Part shown: positions 11,399 to 23,927 of the stretch, in pieces | Layout: each line of letters begins with the position of its first letter | Numbering within the stretch: position 1 is the stretch's first letter | Assembly (NCBI GenBank): GCA_025403435.1 | Contig: CM046341.1 | Span: forward strand, 19,801,460-19,865,459 | Direction: 5' to 3' | DNA length: 64,000 nt | DNA from: Artocarpus heterophyllus | Lineage: Eukaryota > Streptophyta > Magnoliopsida > Rosales > Moraceae | Position numbers and translations under genes: made by a program | Notes under the pieces: generated by a model | Told to the model about the DNA's origin: nothing | The model's database searches: none | The model's input: the letters and a program-made list of their open reading frames with translations, nothing else

Positions 11399-12987
11399 TA
11401 TACATAAAAGAGACTAACACCTCTTCTTTTACATAAGACATGTGACCTGGCGAATGAAAGTTTCCCCTTTCCTTTTTTTCTTTTCCTTTCCTTTTCTTTC
11501 TTTACCATCATTTTTCTTTAGTTCTTCCCATATTTCTCTACTTATTTCATCCTTTTTTTTTGTATCCTCCTCCTTTTCTTATTTTTTTGGTTTTCCCTAC
11601 TTTCTGTTTTGCATTTTCAATGCTTCAATTTTTATTTTTCTCACCTTTGTGTGTGTGTGTGTGCGCTTTTTTTTTTCCTTGATGGTTTCCCCTAATATGT
11701 TATATATTTTCAGAATCATTTCATTGATTGTTGTTAAAATATGTATCATTAAAATACTTTTAAATTTTTTATTTTATTGCATACTATGTTACATCTTCTA
11801 AAATATTATTTTATTGAGTGTGACCTCCAAATTTCAATCCTATTCCTTTTTATTTAAGTTTTTCTTTCCTTTCTCTCTTTGGTTGTTAGATATTTCGTAA
11901 TTTACATATATTGTTTTTCTCTTGTGGTACTTTCAACTACTATTTGTCCCATAAATGTCATTCCTCTAATTTATTCGTAAACATATTTTAGGCATCCTTT
12001 CCAACTATAATGTTCTCATTAGTCTCTTTAAGAAAAAATGCCTTATTGTGTACACATATTAACACTTTCACTCTCTCTCACAACCATTCAACCAAAACAC
12101 ATGTTTTGATTAAAACGTGCGTTTAGTTACATTTGCTTTTTTTAAAGATTATTTTCACATATGCTCCTGAACTATGTTATTTTTGTCACTTTTTTCCCCT
12201 GACTTTTAAAACGTACTACTTAATCACCTCAAATTTTGTTTCATTAGCGAATTTCCCCTTTCCACCAAACTCTATTAGTTTTAGGACAATTTTTTTTTGT
12301 AGAATATTTTTATATTTCTGTCAAAAGTGTGTCACTTATGTTATTTTGTCCTGACTTATGTTATTTTGTCCCCATGATAGAAAAAAATTGGATAAAACAA
12401 CATAATTATACTTAAACAGTTGCGAAAAATGTTTAATAGATTTAAAAACATAAAAAATCCTATAATAAAACATCAAATTTCAAAAAGAAAAAATTTAGAT
12501 TTTTGAATATTAAAATATTTTTTAATATTTTTTTGAGAAAAAAAATGCTTTGAAAATAAATTTAGCCTAATTAAATGTATATATTTTCATTTTCTTTTTA
12601 CCCAAAGTGCTTATGATATAAAATTGAAACAAATTTTTTAAAATCAAAAAATACCTTTGTAGTTTCTAAAAATAGAGAAATAAATTAAAAAAAAAAATTA
12701 AAACTAATAGATATAGTTATATAATTGACAAAAAAATCAATGTTACATTATCTTAAAATACAAAATACTAGTTTAAAAAAAAAAAAACAAAATACTAAAA
12801 CCTGATGACAATTGTGGAATACAGTGTACAAACAAACATACAAGTTCAAGGCTCGAGAAATCCATGGAACAGTCAAATGAGAGACCCTCCAAGGATTTTT
12901 TTTAGTTATCTTTTCTTACTCCACCAGAGAAGAATTAAATCAAGAAATTTGGACAACACACCTACAGATACATATACGCCATCATTC
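10518..12987. other. AT-rich intergenic DNA upstream of the DUF3531-like gene
   Basis: I see no convincing gene. Short open frames such as 10597-10845 and the pyrimidine-driven frame 11442-11801 have no recognisable domain. The interval holds a TA microsatellite, a long pyrimidine-rich run (11440-11680), a GT run near 11650 and a duplicated word near 12334-12372 (ACTTATGTTATTTTGTCC twice). The segment 12110-12420 has the look of a short non-autonomous repeat, but I found no terminal repeats. The gene's promoter should lie within the last few hundred bases. Confidence 0.6.
11354..11397. repeat. (TA)n microsatellite
   Basis: An uninterrupted TA dinucleotide run of more than 40 bp. Confidence 0.97.
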
Positions 12988-15900
12988 ATGTATATAATCA
13001 CCGCAACAGCTTCTTCTTCTTCTTGCTGTTGTTCGGGCCAATGGTACAAGGCCAATACGACGCCGTCTCTGTCTTCGCAACAGTCTCTGTTCCCATCTCC
13101 ATTATCGCGGTCAAAGCGATCTGCTTCTCATCCTCCTCTGTTTGTCTGCGTCTCTTCTCTTCCGAGAGATGACGGCGAGAAATCTGCAAAGGCGAATGGC
13201 TCGGGAACGACGGCGAGGGGTCGGAGGCTGCTCAGGCTTCGGGAAGAGAAGAGGAAAAGGGAATACGATCGCCTCCACAACTATCCCGCTTGGGCCAAGT
13301 GTCTTTCTTTTTCCTCGTCAATTCTGTTTTTTAATCCTTTGAAATTACTTGTTTTGACGACATTGTTTGTTAAAGAAATTAAAAAAATTAAAAATTATGG
13401 GGGTTGTTTTTGGCAGAGTTTTGGAAGACGCGTGCAAAGATGATGCTGAGCTCAGGGCCGTTCTTGGGGATAGCATTGGCAATCCTGAGCTTATGAGGAA
13501 GAAGGTATATTTTGTTTTTCTCTATCTCCACTTTTCCTTGTTTTTGCTTTCTTCTTTTCTCATTTTAGTTTATTTTGATTAGCTTATTGGTTATGTTTGC
13601 GAGAAAAATAATGTCAGGACATCGATTTTAATCTCAATTTTTTTTAATACCAACTAACGTAGCATATGAGTTATCAATTTAAATATTGTAGATGTTTAAA
13701 AGATTGCCCTTTGTCATTTTCATTGATAATAAGACATCACATCTAGCGGTAAAAGGATGACACTTGACTGACATGAGTTGGTAGAAGGTTGGGATTCGAC
13801 TTGGGGTTACTTGGTACTACTCTTGGAAGAATACAAAGTCTTTGTTAATAAAGAATAAGCATAATGTTATTGTTTTTCACTCTACTTCTACATGTTACGG
13901 CCAGGACTGGCTCTTTCGTGGAAGACTTAATGTCTTTGAATATGTATATATATGCCTTTGTTTCTGGTTCTCTGCCTTTGATTTACTGTTCTTTGCACCT
14001 TACAATTATGCCATTCAACAGTGAACTTGGTCCGATTAATGATTTTATCTAAATTATAAGATTTTGGTTCATCCAACTGGAGTCCGTCAGAATATTTCTA
14101 TGAAATAGAAAAAAGGTATATTCCTTGTGGGGCTCTTTAGATCATCAAAACGTAACATATGAGTTATCAATTTAAATATTGTAGATGTTTAAAAGATTGC
14201 CCTTTGTCATTTTCATTGATAATATTAATAAGACATCACGTCTAGCAGTAAAAGGATGACACTTGACTGACATGAGTTGGTAGAAGGTTGGGATTCGACT
14301 TGGGTTTACTTGGTACTACTCTTGCAAGAATACAAGTCTTTGTTAATAAAGCATAAGCATAATGTTTTTGTTATTCAATCTACTTCTACATGTTACAACC
14401 AGGACTGGCTCCTTCGTGGAAGACTTAATGTCTTTGAATATGTATATATATGCCTTTGTTTCTGTTTTTCTGCCTTTGATTTACGGTTCTTTGCACCTTA
14501 CAATTATGCCATTCAACAATGAACTTGGTCCGATTTATGATTTTATCTAAATTATAAGACTTTGGTTCCATCCAACTGGAGTTCGTCAGAATATTTCTAT
14601 GAAATAGGAAAAGGTATATTCCTTGTGGGGCTCTTTAGATCATCTAAACGTAACCAAATGCAATGCTAGAGGCAATCTTTAAAAAAATTGGTAACTAAAT
14701 TTGCAAGAAATCTGAACAGATGGCTCACTTAGTGTGTGTTTTAGTGGGGTGGTAGGTACGTAGTGTGGAATTACTCTTGATGACCTCAATTTTAGAGGGT
14801 TTTATTACGTTTCCTCTCACATGTCATTTCTAATGATGATTGGTTTGCTTCTAAATTGATGGAAGGTTTGCTTCTAAATTGATGGAAGGAATCTGAAATT
14901 TGCTTAACTTTTCTCTGAGATGAATTTATGATGGTTTAAAATATGCTATAGGTTGAAGAAAGGGTCCGGAAAAAGGGTAGAGACTTCCGGAAATCAAAAA
15001 CGGGTTCCATTCTTGCTTTCAAAGTCAGCTTTAGAGAGTAATTTTTCTCTCTAATACAACATGCTCATTTCTTATACTCTTATCTATTTAAGCGTTTGTC
15101 TCAATTTGTCAAATGCAAAGTGATATATTATAGTTCTAGTTTATATAAATTCATATAATCTTTGTTTTTGGTGGCTAACAGCTTCAACCCTGTTGATTCT
15201 TACATATGGTTTGAACTGTATGGATCGCCGTCTGATAGAGATGTTGATCTCATTGGCAGTGTAAGTAAATCGTCAACCATGTCATAATAGTGTTTTTTTT
15301 TTTTTTTCTGATGAGTTATATAGTTATGCTACAATGAATGTCTTATATGTTAAGGATTAAAGAAGAAAAAGGGGTAGCTTCTATTTGTTTTTAGATGTAT
15401 CGCTTTAGTTTTGGTTTGCATTGTCTGTTATTTAGGACCTGTTCATTTACACAAGGAAAACCTGCAGGTGATTCAGGCATGGTATGTGATGGGCCGCTTG
15501 GGTTCCTTCAACTCTACAAACCTTCAGGTCTGGCTGTAGTTCATATTTTCTTTGCCTGTCTTTGAAGGTGTTGAGTAGCGTTCTGTGATATCAAAATAAC
15601 TTGTATTAATTTGCATGTAGAAAAAGAATTTCTTCTTAGGAATAGAACTTCAGCGTGCTTCTTGTTTAGATATTCAAAACATGGCTTTCATGGATTACCT
15701 GGCCAATTGATGATTTGTTATGGGATATATTGTGCAATTATCATGAAAAAAGATCTTGAAAGCTAATGATGGCTAATTGGCTATAAATTTCATCTACTTA
15801 GAAATTAGAATGATCAATGATGCATAATAAATAACCCGTTTTCTTAATTTTATAGTATAACCTGTTACCGGTTGGTCTGTTACTCCTAGTTCAACCTATG

Positions 15901-16879
15901 CCAGCGTGCCATTCTGTGAGGAATGGGATAAGGGCCGACCTTACTTCTAGTTCTACCTAAGCCAGCACACCATTCTGCGAGGAATGGGATAAGGCCCAAG
16001 CATTTCTTAGTTTCATCCAAGCTTCCTGACCTTTTCTCTTGAAACATGAATTAGATAAGTACACTTAAAAAAAAAAAAAAAAAAAAAAACCTGTGTTGAA
16101 TAATCTGTGTTTTATCTTACTCTACATATCTTAAATGTGCTAAAATTCTGATCAACGTATGCCAGTTTATGCTTCTTTCACAATGCGTGCTTGTTTGCGT
16201 AACCTTGTTCTTGCTATTTGTAGCTCTTTTTTCTTTTTTCTTTTTTTCCCCTGATTTTACTGTTGCATTGATCCTCTTTTTCATAATGCTCCAACATGCT
16301 AATTGAAAGTATTGGCAGTTGGTGAATTCGTCCGTGGAGTACGATCCCTTGTACGATGCAGATAAGGGTTTCAAAGTGATGCCCTCATCATTCCATGATA
16401 TCAGCGATGTTGAATTTCAGGACAACTGGGGCCGTGTTTGGTATTTACCTGATGGAGTCAGCATATTTCGGTTTAAAATAATGTTTCAAAGTCTTCTACT
16501 TATCTTTCTTCATAGTTGAAGAATTGAGAGTTTAGAATTCTATATTAATGTTTCGCAGGGTTGACCTTGGTACATCAGATTATTTTGCCATTGATGTGCT
16601 TCTCAACTGCTTGACAGTCTTAAGTGCAGAGTGAGCAAACACAGTTATTTATGACAGTATATGCAGTTTTTAGAACTTTAACGTTTGATGTGGATTCTTT
16701 GTACTTCTAGAAATATACATTTAAAAATCTGCAGATATCTTGACTGGTAATTGCTATCGTGTGTTGTCGTTGGCAGATATTTAGGAATCCAACAGGTAGT
16801 ATTTGGCGGTCGTAGCATGGGTGATTGGGAAGAGGGGATGACAAGCCCCGAGTATGGTTACAAGTGCTTCAAGATCTGA
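12988..16879 (+). CDS. DUF3531-like protein, predicted plastid-targeted, eight exons, 306 aa
   Basis: Exons inferred from GT...AG sites and frame: 12988-13298, 13417-13504, 14952-15037, 15182-15260, 15468-15527, 16319-16440, 16559-16630, 16777-16879 (TGA 16877-16879). All phases agree and the joined frame is open for 306 codons. Residues 1-55 are Ser/Thr-rich with few acids, like a chloroplast transit peptide. Residues 80-100 are a charged helix (RRLLRLREEKRKREYDR). The rest has DFNPVDSYIWFELYGSPSD, VIQAWYVMGRLGSFNSTNLQ, VDLGTSDYFAIDVLLNCLTV and ends MGDWEEGMTSPEYGYKCFKI. From memory this matches DUF3531 proteins of plants and cyanobacteria, whose function is unknown. An in-frame ATG at 12805 would add 61 residues but would bury the transit peptide. 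This is the only intact cellular gene in the window. Confidence 0.88.
13658..14655. repeat. Tandem duplication of about 493 bp in intron 2 of the DUF3531-like gene
   Basis: Bases 13658-14150 and 14151-about 14655 are two near-identical copies. They share GAGTTATCAATTTAAATATTG, AAAAGATTGCCCTTTGTC, CATGAGTTGGTAGAAGG and ATTCCTTGTGGGGCTCTTTAG. Differences are few (for example an extra ATATTA near 14222), so the event is fairly recent. No exon is affected. The word CGTARC(C/A)AA flanks and separates the copies. Confidence 0.92.
15884..16004. repeat. Tandem duplication of about 60 bp in intron 5
   Basis: Two adjacent copies share the order CTAGTTC, ACCTA, GCCAGC, CCATTCTG, GAGGAATGGGATAAGG. The second begins near 15945. 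A homopolymer of about 23 A follows at 16067-16089. No tRNA-like promoter boxes were convincing, so I do not call it a SINE. Confidence 0.75.
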
Positions 16880-17731
16880 CCTATATTTGATGTGGGATAT
16901 TTGTTTTTGTTTTTGTTTTTTATTTATATATATATATTTTTTATTTTTGAGTCATATTATTATTATTATCTTTCCCTAGATATTGACCATCTTCCCATTT
17001 ACAAATTTTTCGCGGCACATGTATGCAATCAATCCTTCATGTATTTATGTTTGTTTTTGGAATTAGAGAACCATCCTGACCAATCGAAAATCAAACTGGC
17101 GTCAACGATTCATGCTTGTGTGTACCTCACAACATCTTCTATACGCGCCTTTCAATTTCTAGTTCACGGCTTGATCGTTACAGTGACTTCTTTTTAGAAT
17201 CTGCATATATCAGTGACACAAGGGTATGAAATCCTTGATTAAGTCTTCGTGCAAGAATAAAATATTCAAAATTAAGATTCTTACACATAAAGGATTGCAA
17301 GTTACTTCCTTGTCCACCAGACCTTCCGTTCTTATTTACTCGTGTTCATGCAAGGGGATGCACGTCGTTGGAGAAGGTGATGACGCGCAAACATGAAAAA
17401 TAAAGGAGATAAATCAGTAAACCTATTCATTTGAGAATCGGAGAAGAGGAAAAATACTCAAAAAAATTTAACACTTAAACTGGTTTTTAGTTAAAAAAGG
17501 GCTTTCATATAGGGCTCTTACAAAAATGCCACAAATTTTAAGCTTAAATTGATTTATGCCATGAAAAAAATGTATTTGTAAAGAATGTCATAGCCATGTC
17601 ATCACTTATATTAGAAATACCTAAATATACCTTTAACATATTGGCCAATATCCAAATAGAGAGAGAAAATACTAGGTTTAGTTTATAGGTATTTTGATCA
17701 GTATATAAAATATTACTTATGTCATTATGAT
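16880..17731. other. 3' flank of the DUF3531-like gene
   Basis: Probably the 3' untranslated region followed by intergenic DNA. An AATAAAAT word at about 17257 could be a polyadenylation signal. The open frames at 16892-17197 and 17544-17762 (minus) are unconvincing. No repeat family was recognised. Confidence 0.5.
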
Positions 17732-20149
17732 TGTAATGTCTAATTAACTCACAGTTAGCCAATAGTCAGCATCTTGCATATCTATGCATTTAACGAATAC
17801 GCGTTATTGAATTATGAGCATTTAGAAAGCATATTTTTACGAGCATAAGTTCTTATTATTTTTAATATTAAATCATGCATAAATGTGCTTATATTTGGAA
17901 TAAAAAGTTCAGTTTCTCAATTAAGAAAGTTTGTTGTGCAAATGGTTACGAAATGGATTGCAAAGTGTTTTTTAATGTTAAATGCATCCTAAATTGATTG
18001 TTTTGCCTATTTATACATTTGAAAATTCTAGATTTGATTAGAATTAAAAGTATGCAAAATGGTGCAATTTGATTGGTTTGTTGATTAGCTAAAATTTCTT
18101 CTTACTTAGCACCTTTTCCACACATCAAATCCAAGAAAAAGATGGCAAAAGCACCCAAGCAACTTCCTCCTTCACTTTCCTAATTTTGACTAAGTTAAAT
18201 TAACTAGAATATTCAATTTTGCTCCTTTTTTTCTCTAGCAATCCAAAAAACGTTCAACACTCCTCCCACTTCTTTTCTCCATTTTCAAGTCTTCAAGCTC
18301 ATAAAAAACTAAAACAAAATTATAGAAACTTGGATTTCATAAAACAACCCTTGTTTTCACTCTTTTAAGCTTGGAATTAGTGTATTTTGAACTTTCTAAA
18401 GCCCTTGAAGTTGAAACCATACAGGGTATTTAATTTCCATATGTTTTATGATGAATAATAAATGGTGTTTTGATGCAATTTTAAAGTTTGTTATCTGTTG
18501 CTAATGTTGGAAATTTGGATTCAATATGTTTGAAACCAAACTAAGCTAGTTAAGCTAGTTTATTTGCAAAACTGAAACTTTTGTAGAGTCTGATTATTTC
18601 ATTTACTTCAATTGATTTTAAGTGTTTATTGAATGATTTTTAATGCTTGTAAGTGACTTGAAATTAGTTCGATGCTACTTCTGAATTTATGGAAAGAAAA
18701 TGCAAACCTAGGTTAAGTAGAAAATCAAGTACATGCCATGCTTGAGTCTCATGTTTTCGGCTGTTTTTATAAGATTATATACTTCCTTTCATGATATTTA
18801 ATATGTGGAAATGTTAGAGATTCATTGAAAACCTCATTTTGGCTAGAAAGAAGTAAAGTTATTATGTGTTTGGTATTAAGTAATTTGCAGTAAGAATGTG
18901 TGGATATGCATGTCTATTGAGATGGTTGAACACCTAATCTTTATGTTCAATCATATTTCTAGTAATATAGCACATTCATTGGCCATAAATGTGCATTATG
19001 ACATTTTTATACTCAGCCCATTTTGTGTTTGTTTTGATGCAAAACCGTTGTATATGAATTTATGACCCATACTAAGAAGTTTGGTTTACGAGAAATTAAA
19101 TGGTATATAATTTATAATGTTAGGCTCTTAGCATATCTTATCTTGTAAGAGGCCTGATCCTTTTACTCAATGCAAATCGAACTTGAGGTAAGCAAAAACT
19201 ATCATTTACTACATCACAAAAACTATGTAAATTTACCTATGCTTTAAGGTGCATTGAGTGGAATGTTTTAATTTGACAATGATATAGATTGTTGAAAAGC
19301 ATTCATGATTCATGACATGTACATTATAACATGTGATATGATCTAAAAACAAAATGAAATTTTAACAAAAATGGAGATATAGTGCTTAATTGGTGGTTGG
19401 GCAGGCATGGGATATGTGTGGGACTGATGGACCCAATGACGGATGGTGAATAATTTGAGGCTGAAAAACTAAGATAAGAAAAACTACAAAGACTAAGATT
19501 GATCGCAGCAAATACCTAAGGTCTAAAGACTAAGATGGAAACCCCATATTAATATTGTTGCATTAGCCAAATTATGAAGAACAAGTTCCGAAAACCACAG
19601 TCTATCATTACCAGTTAGGTAGCATACTCTAAGGATACCCATAAGAAGAAATAATTGTTGAAAAAAATGATAAAAGAATATGTCTGATCACATTTTCATT
19701 CGATGTTCACGTTCATGCATTAGTTTATGCTGACTAAGCCTTTAGCTAATTATAGTTCTTATAATGCAAGTGAAGATATATAGGGTTAGGGTTTGATTGG
19801 GTATCTAGAGTTGCTGGATAGAGATTTGTTCATATGCCATATTTTGGATCAGCTTTTGAAGCCTATTTTAGAACTCTATTTTTATTGAACTTAGCAGCTC
19901 TGTTATAGTTTTGCAAATAGATATATCACCAACTTTGGACGTGCTAGTATACTCCACATCCCATTTTTAGATGTTGTATATATTGTAAATAAGAAAAATG
20001 AATGAAACAATAGTTTCAAAACACTTTTTAATTGAAATGAATATTTTAAATAAACCATAACATTTATAATGTGATTGAAAGGTTAATTCTCTCTATCTTA
20101 ACTAAATTAGCTTTAAACGAGCTTATTAGTTAGCTTGAGGGGTATTACA
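17732..20149 (+). repeat. P: probable 5' LTR of a plus-strand gypsy element
   Basis: The right end, GGGGTATTACA, is followed after five bases by a perfect primer site, which is strong evidence for an LTR end. The left end is a guess at TGTAATGTC (17732), which gives inverted ends TGTAAT...ATTACA and a length of about 2.4 kb. LTRs of this kind (TGTAAYRCC... to ...GGTRTTACA) occur in Del/Tekay-type chromoviruses. No coding frame lies inside. The 3' LTR and most of the element are absent from the window. Confidence 0.5.
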
Positions 20150-20154
20150 ATTGT

Positions 20155-20166
20155 TGGTATCAGAGC
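20155..20166 (+). other. Primer binding site of element P
   Basis: TGGTATCAGAGC is the standard plant initiator-methionine tRNA site. It lies five bases after the putative LTR end TTACA and is followed by AGAGGTT. Confidence 0.85.
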
Positions 20167-20370
20167 AGAGGTTAAATAATTTTTGAAGACAAAGGAAGAC
20201 ATATGAACATATTCTAGTTGGGAAACTTGGCCAACAGTTAGTATCTCTTGTCTTTATGATTCGTTGTTTTTACGATTTTGTTAGTTTATGATTGTGTTTA
20301 TTATGGGCTCACTAAAAGATTAAGATTGGGCATTATGCAGGAAAATGATGGTGGTAAAGATCAAACTAAC
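20167..20370 (+). other. Leader and possible gag start of element P, truncated
   Basis: A short leader runs to a possible ATG at 20335 (MQENDGGKDQTN). At about 20371 the sequence changes to the minus-strand gag of element O. P is broken at that point and its rest is not in the window. Family assignment rests only on the LTR end and primer site. Confidence 0.4.
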
Positions 20371-20867
20371 TTTCTTACTAGTTCACTATCTTTGAAAGTC
20401 CTACCAAGAGACTTTAATTCGTTAACAATATTCGTGAATCTAGTATATATTTTATTAATAGTTTCATGGTCTTTCATCTTAAACATTTCATAGTCATGAA
20501 GAAGGAAATTTATTTTAGTTTCTTTTAATTGATTAGTTCCTACATGGACAACTAATGTACGCCATCTCTCTTGTGCGGATGTGCATGAAGTGATTCTATT
20601 GAACTCATTCTTATATAAAGAACAATACAAAATATTTATGGCAATGGCATTTAAAGACAATTTTCTTTCATCATCACTACTATATTCTTTGGGATCTTTA
20701 GGTGCTAAAACGTTGTTCATTTCTTTGGTCAATTTTTATGGACCATGTATAACAATATCTCAAAGATTATAATCAATGGATTACAAATAGATTGTCATTC
20801 TAGTCCTTCCATATTTGTAATCAACTCCATTGAAGAAAGGAAGTCTAGTACTAGATTGGCCTTCCAT
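20371..20867 (-). pseudogene. O: copia gag fragment (UBN2-type capsid)
   Basis: Read on the minus strand, a likely start is ATG at 20867 (MEGQSSTRLPFFNG). It continues through NNVLAPKDPKEYSSDDERK, NAIAINILYCSL, AQERWRTL, KETKINFLLHDYEMFKMK and INKIYTRFTNIVNELKSLG to SELVRKLV. This is the pattern of the UBN2/retrotransposon gag domain of plant copia elements. It is a different family from C1 and C2. Stops lie in the first third, and the gene is cut at about 20371. Confidence 0.85.
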
Positions 20868-20921
20868 ATTTGAGTAACTATGCTTAAGATTGTTAAATCT
20901 TTTTAAATTATAGATGTTCCT

Positions 20922-20934
20922 GCTTTGACACCAA
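20922..20934 (-). other. Primer binding site of element O
   Basis: The minus strand reads TTGGTGTCAAAGC one base after the LTR end GGGCTAACA. It is a variant of the initiator-methionine tRNA site with two differences. Confidence 0.75.
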
Positions 20935-20935
20935 T

Positions 20936-21021
20936 TGTTAGCCCAAGAATAGTTACCCAAGGGGGGGTTAAATTGGGTTTTAAAACTTTTTCACAATTAT
21001 TAGAAATTTCTAAATTAATCA
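20936..21021 (-). repeat. O 5' LTR, first piece (3' end of the LTR)
   Basis: On the minus strand this is the LTR end, finishing CTTGGGCTAACA. C2 is inserted after 21021 with the duplication AATCA (21017-21021 and 38556-38560). The LTR continues at 38561 and again at 53616. Joined, the pieces give about 1.08 kb with ends TGTTAG...CTAACA. Confidence 0.82.
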
Positions 21022-23056
21022 CGTTGGAAAAATAGTACGCAGCGAAATTTTAAAAATTTTATATCAGAGTATTTTCTAAAACACAAGTTTGACACGCTAT
21101 ATGCAAAAATTAACCAAATCTTACAAACCTTTGAATGCTGAAGAACTCCCGCAATCCTTGAAGAGAAGTAATTTCCAAAGGAGCCTCAAACAACTAGTCT
21201 TCTTTGCTATTTTCTATCCACGATCGGAGTGAGTGTGGGCTCACACGTATAGCTCTTCCACCAGGTGACTCTCCTTTCAACCAATTGAGAGAACCCAAAG
21301 CTAGTGTTCGTGATTTGTGAACAAGAGCTCTCAGGGAGTTTCAGATTCTCACCAGCAGAGTATTACTCTTAATCTTTCAATTGATCTAATTAACTTACGT
21401 GACTTACTCCCTATTTATAGAGGTTGGGTCTAGAGTCAGTCCTTATCAGATTAGGCCTCAAAAATTTAAATCTGAATCAAATTTGGATTAATATCTGATA
21501 AAATCTGCGTGAAACTATGTAATCTTTTTTTTGTGCATCGGCAGGTAGATTTGCCTAATCTATAGGCCGAACTTGCCCCATTGGCAGACCAAACTTGAGG
21601 ATCAGCTTGCCGAACTGTCGAAAAAAGATCTCAACGAATCTTTTATTTTCCACCGGAGATTCCATAAGATAAAGTCTAAGTTTTAATTCAAATAACCCAA
21701 TAGAGAAGTTATCTAATTAAAACAACTTTATTTAGATAATCTCTAAGAAAATAAATGAATTTCTAATAATTCTGCAAGTCTATCTTGATTTAATTTATTC
21801 AAAATTAAATCAACTAATAAAGAAACAAGAATTATTCGATCCCAATAATTCAACAAGCTTATCTTGAATTAATTTTATCTCAAAATTAATTCAACTGATA
21901 AACAGACATGAATTATTTAATTCTTCCAAATTTCAACTAATCTAATATATCTGACATAAGTCACCAATTATTGAAAAAGCACGCCGAATAGTTATAGGAT
22001 GTTGTGAGCTACCAAAGGGGACCAAATGAATCTATATAGTTCAAGCTCTCGATAATTACGAAACCAATATCCCAAATATACATTTCATAATTATAAACTC
22101 TAACGCTACTCTACTAAAAGCTTGGAGCTGCACTCTCGAACTACATAGAATCACGAAGCCCATATAGCTAGGTCTCCATGACATATCATGATGTATCGTT
22201 TCCCCATAGGATTATCCATAACCGGCTTAAGGAAAAGTTCTGCGTTACCTTCCTGATTTTTTTTATCTTACGTTCCATTATCTTACCATAGGAAAACTTA
22301 CCATCCAAAGACTAAATACCAATCGGTTACACTTATGTATCCAAATGGTTGAGCGCTCTAGTTTTCCAATTACAGGATAACGCATATAAGAGGATATCAC
22401 TACTCCTAAAGAGGAGCTATGGATTTCATACCCATGCCATGAATAACAGGTCTACGCTATCAAGAGTCACGCCTCCAACGTACCGGCATGCATACCGCTA
22501 TTAAGATGTAGGTGTCACCCTTTGGTACATCAAAAGACACAAGTCAAGACAACGGGCCCACTATTCATCTCAGGATCAAGATACAATACAAATAATTGTC
22601 TAAAGTGAATCGATTTACCGAGACAAAATTATTAATCCAAATCAATTCACTTTATGTCCCAATCTAACACATTGTCACCTATGACAACGTGCCAATGTTT
22701 CTAATCATGGAGTCCACCTTCGATGGTCAAGACAAACAATCTCCTAATAGGGATATAGACAACATAACAATCTTTACATAAATAAAGCACGCAACTTTAT
22801 TCCCTTGATTGTGGATCTTATGATTTGGACCGTCACCTTAAGAATTGTGTCTTCTGCATAATCTGTCCATCATATGCCCAATTCTTAAAGGTTTAGACTA
22901 ATAGTCTCAAACTTTTGTTTGCTTAATATACATTCAAAAAATATGAACGTAAAGAGGACAAGATTTGGTATATAAACAATAAATAATTTTTTTATTGATA
23001 AAAATGTCTCCAAAAACTTGTTACATTTTTACTCCTTAGGGCAAACATTTCTAACA
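21022..23056 (-). repeat. C2 3' LTR (2035 bp)
   Basis: On the minus strand it starts TGTTAGAAATG at 23056 and ends TTTTTCCAACG at 21022. A TATA box (TATAAATAG) is at 21412-21420. It matches the C1 LTRs throughout, including the 79-bp tandem pair and the AGGCCGAAC-type words (21540-21620). Confidence 0.93.
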
Positions 23057-23069
23057 ATCTCCCACTTGC
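23057..23069 (-). other. C2 polypurine tract
   Basis: The minus strand reads GCAAGTGGGAGAT directly before TGTTAGAAATG. The same kind of purine tract precedes many plant copia 3' LTRs. Confidence 0.85.
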
Positions 23070-23094
23070 ACTAAGTGAGTAAATATGACAAATC

Positions 23095-23912
23095 TCACAT
23101 CCCCATAGCTTCCACATGCCTCTCGAAGACTCTCCTAGTAAGTGTCTTCGTAAATGGATTAGCTAAATTGTCCTCTGATATGATTTTGCACACCGTGACA
23201 TGCCCGCCCTCAACGAAGTCCTTTATCACATGATACTTCCAATCAATATACTTACGCTTCTTGTGAAATCTTGGTTCCTTAGTATTAGCTACCGCTGCAC
23301 TGTTGTCACAGTAAAGTGATACTGCCTTATCCATACCAGGAACTACCTCAAGATCCCTAAGGAACTTGTGGAGCCACACTACTTCTTTCGAAGCATCACT
23401 ACCTGGCACATACTCGGCCTCCATTGTTGAATTCAAGGTGCAATCTTGCTTAACACTTCTCTAACTGATGGCACTACCACCCAGAGTAAACACAAAACCT
23501 GAGTTGATTTCTTAGAATCCAGATAGGATTGAAATCCTGAGTCAGTATATCCTAGATGAGTCAAGTCCTCACCCGAATATACTAGCATATACCCTCGAGT
23601 CCTACTCAAGTACTTGAAAATATGCTTAACCGCAACCCAGTGGTTCGGTCCTAGATCTACCTGAAATCGACTTACAATCCTGACTGCATAACAAATATCT
23701 AGTCTTGTACAAAGCATGGCATACATGAGACTGCCCACTACCGAAGCATAAGGCACCTTCTTCATGTATTCTTTTTCTTCCTTAGACTTTGGAGAGTCTT
23801 TCTTAGAAAGAGTAATTCTAGACCTAGATGGTTGCCCACCTTTTTTAAAATCCTGCATTGCAAACCTCTTGAGAATTTTATCTATGTAGTCGGCCTGGGA
23901 CAAAGCTATCAT
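23095..23912 (-). pseudogene. C2 RNase H and pol C-terminus (two frames)
   Basis: The first frame (23912-23433) has SQADYIDKILKRFAMQD, PYASVVGSLMYAM, RPDI-like and SRFQVDLG. The second (23436-23095) has MEAEYVPGSDASKEVVWL, LYCDNSAAVANTKEP, HKKRKYIDWKYHVIKDFVE and DNLANPFTKTL. A frameshift near 23435 separates them. These are the standard motifs of the copia RNase H domain, which removes RNA from the RNA-DNA hybrid. Confidence 0.92.
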
Positions 23913-23927
23913 TTTGTTCTTCCTATC

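Noticed and set aside
11442..11801. 119-codon plus-strand open frame
   Set aside because: The translation is dominated by Phe, Ser and Leu from a CTTTT-rich tract, with no domain. Low-complexity DNA explains it.
15840..16090. Possible SINE: duplicated block followed by about 23 A
   Set aside because: The poly-A is separated from the block, no convincing A and B boxes are present, and no flanking duplication was found. Kept as a plain tandem duplication.
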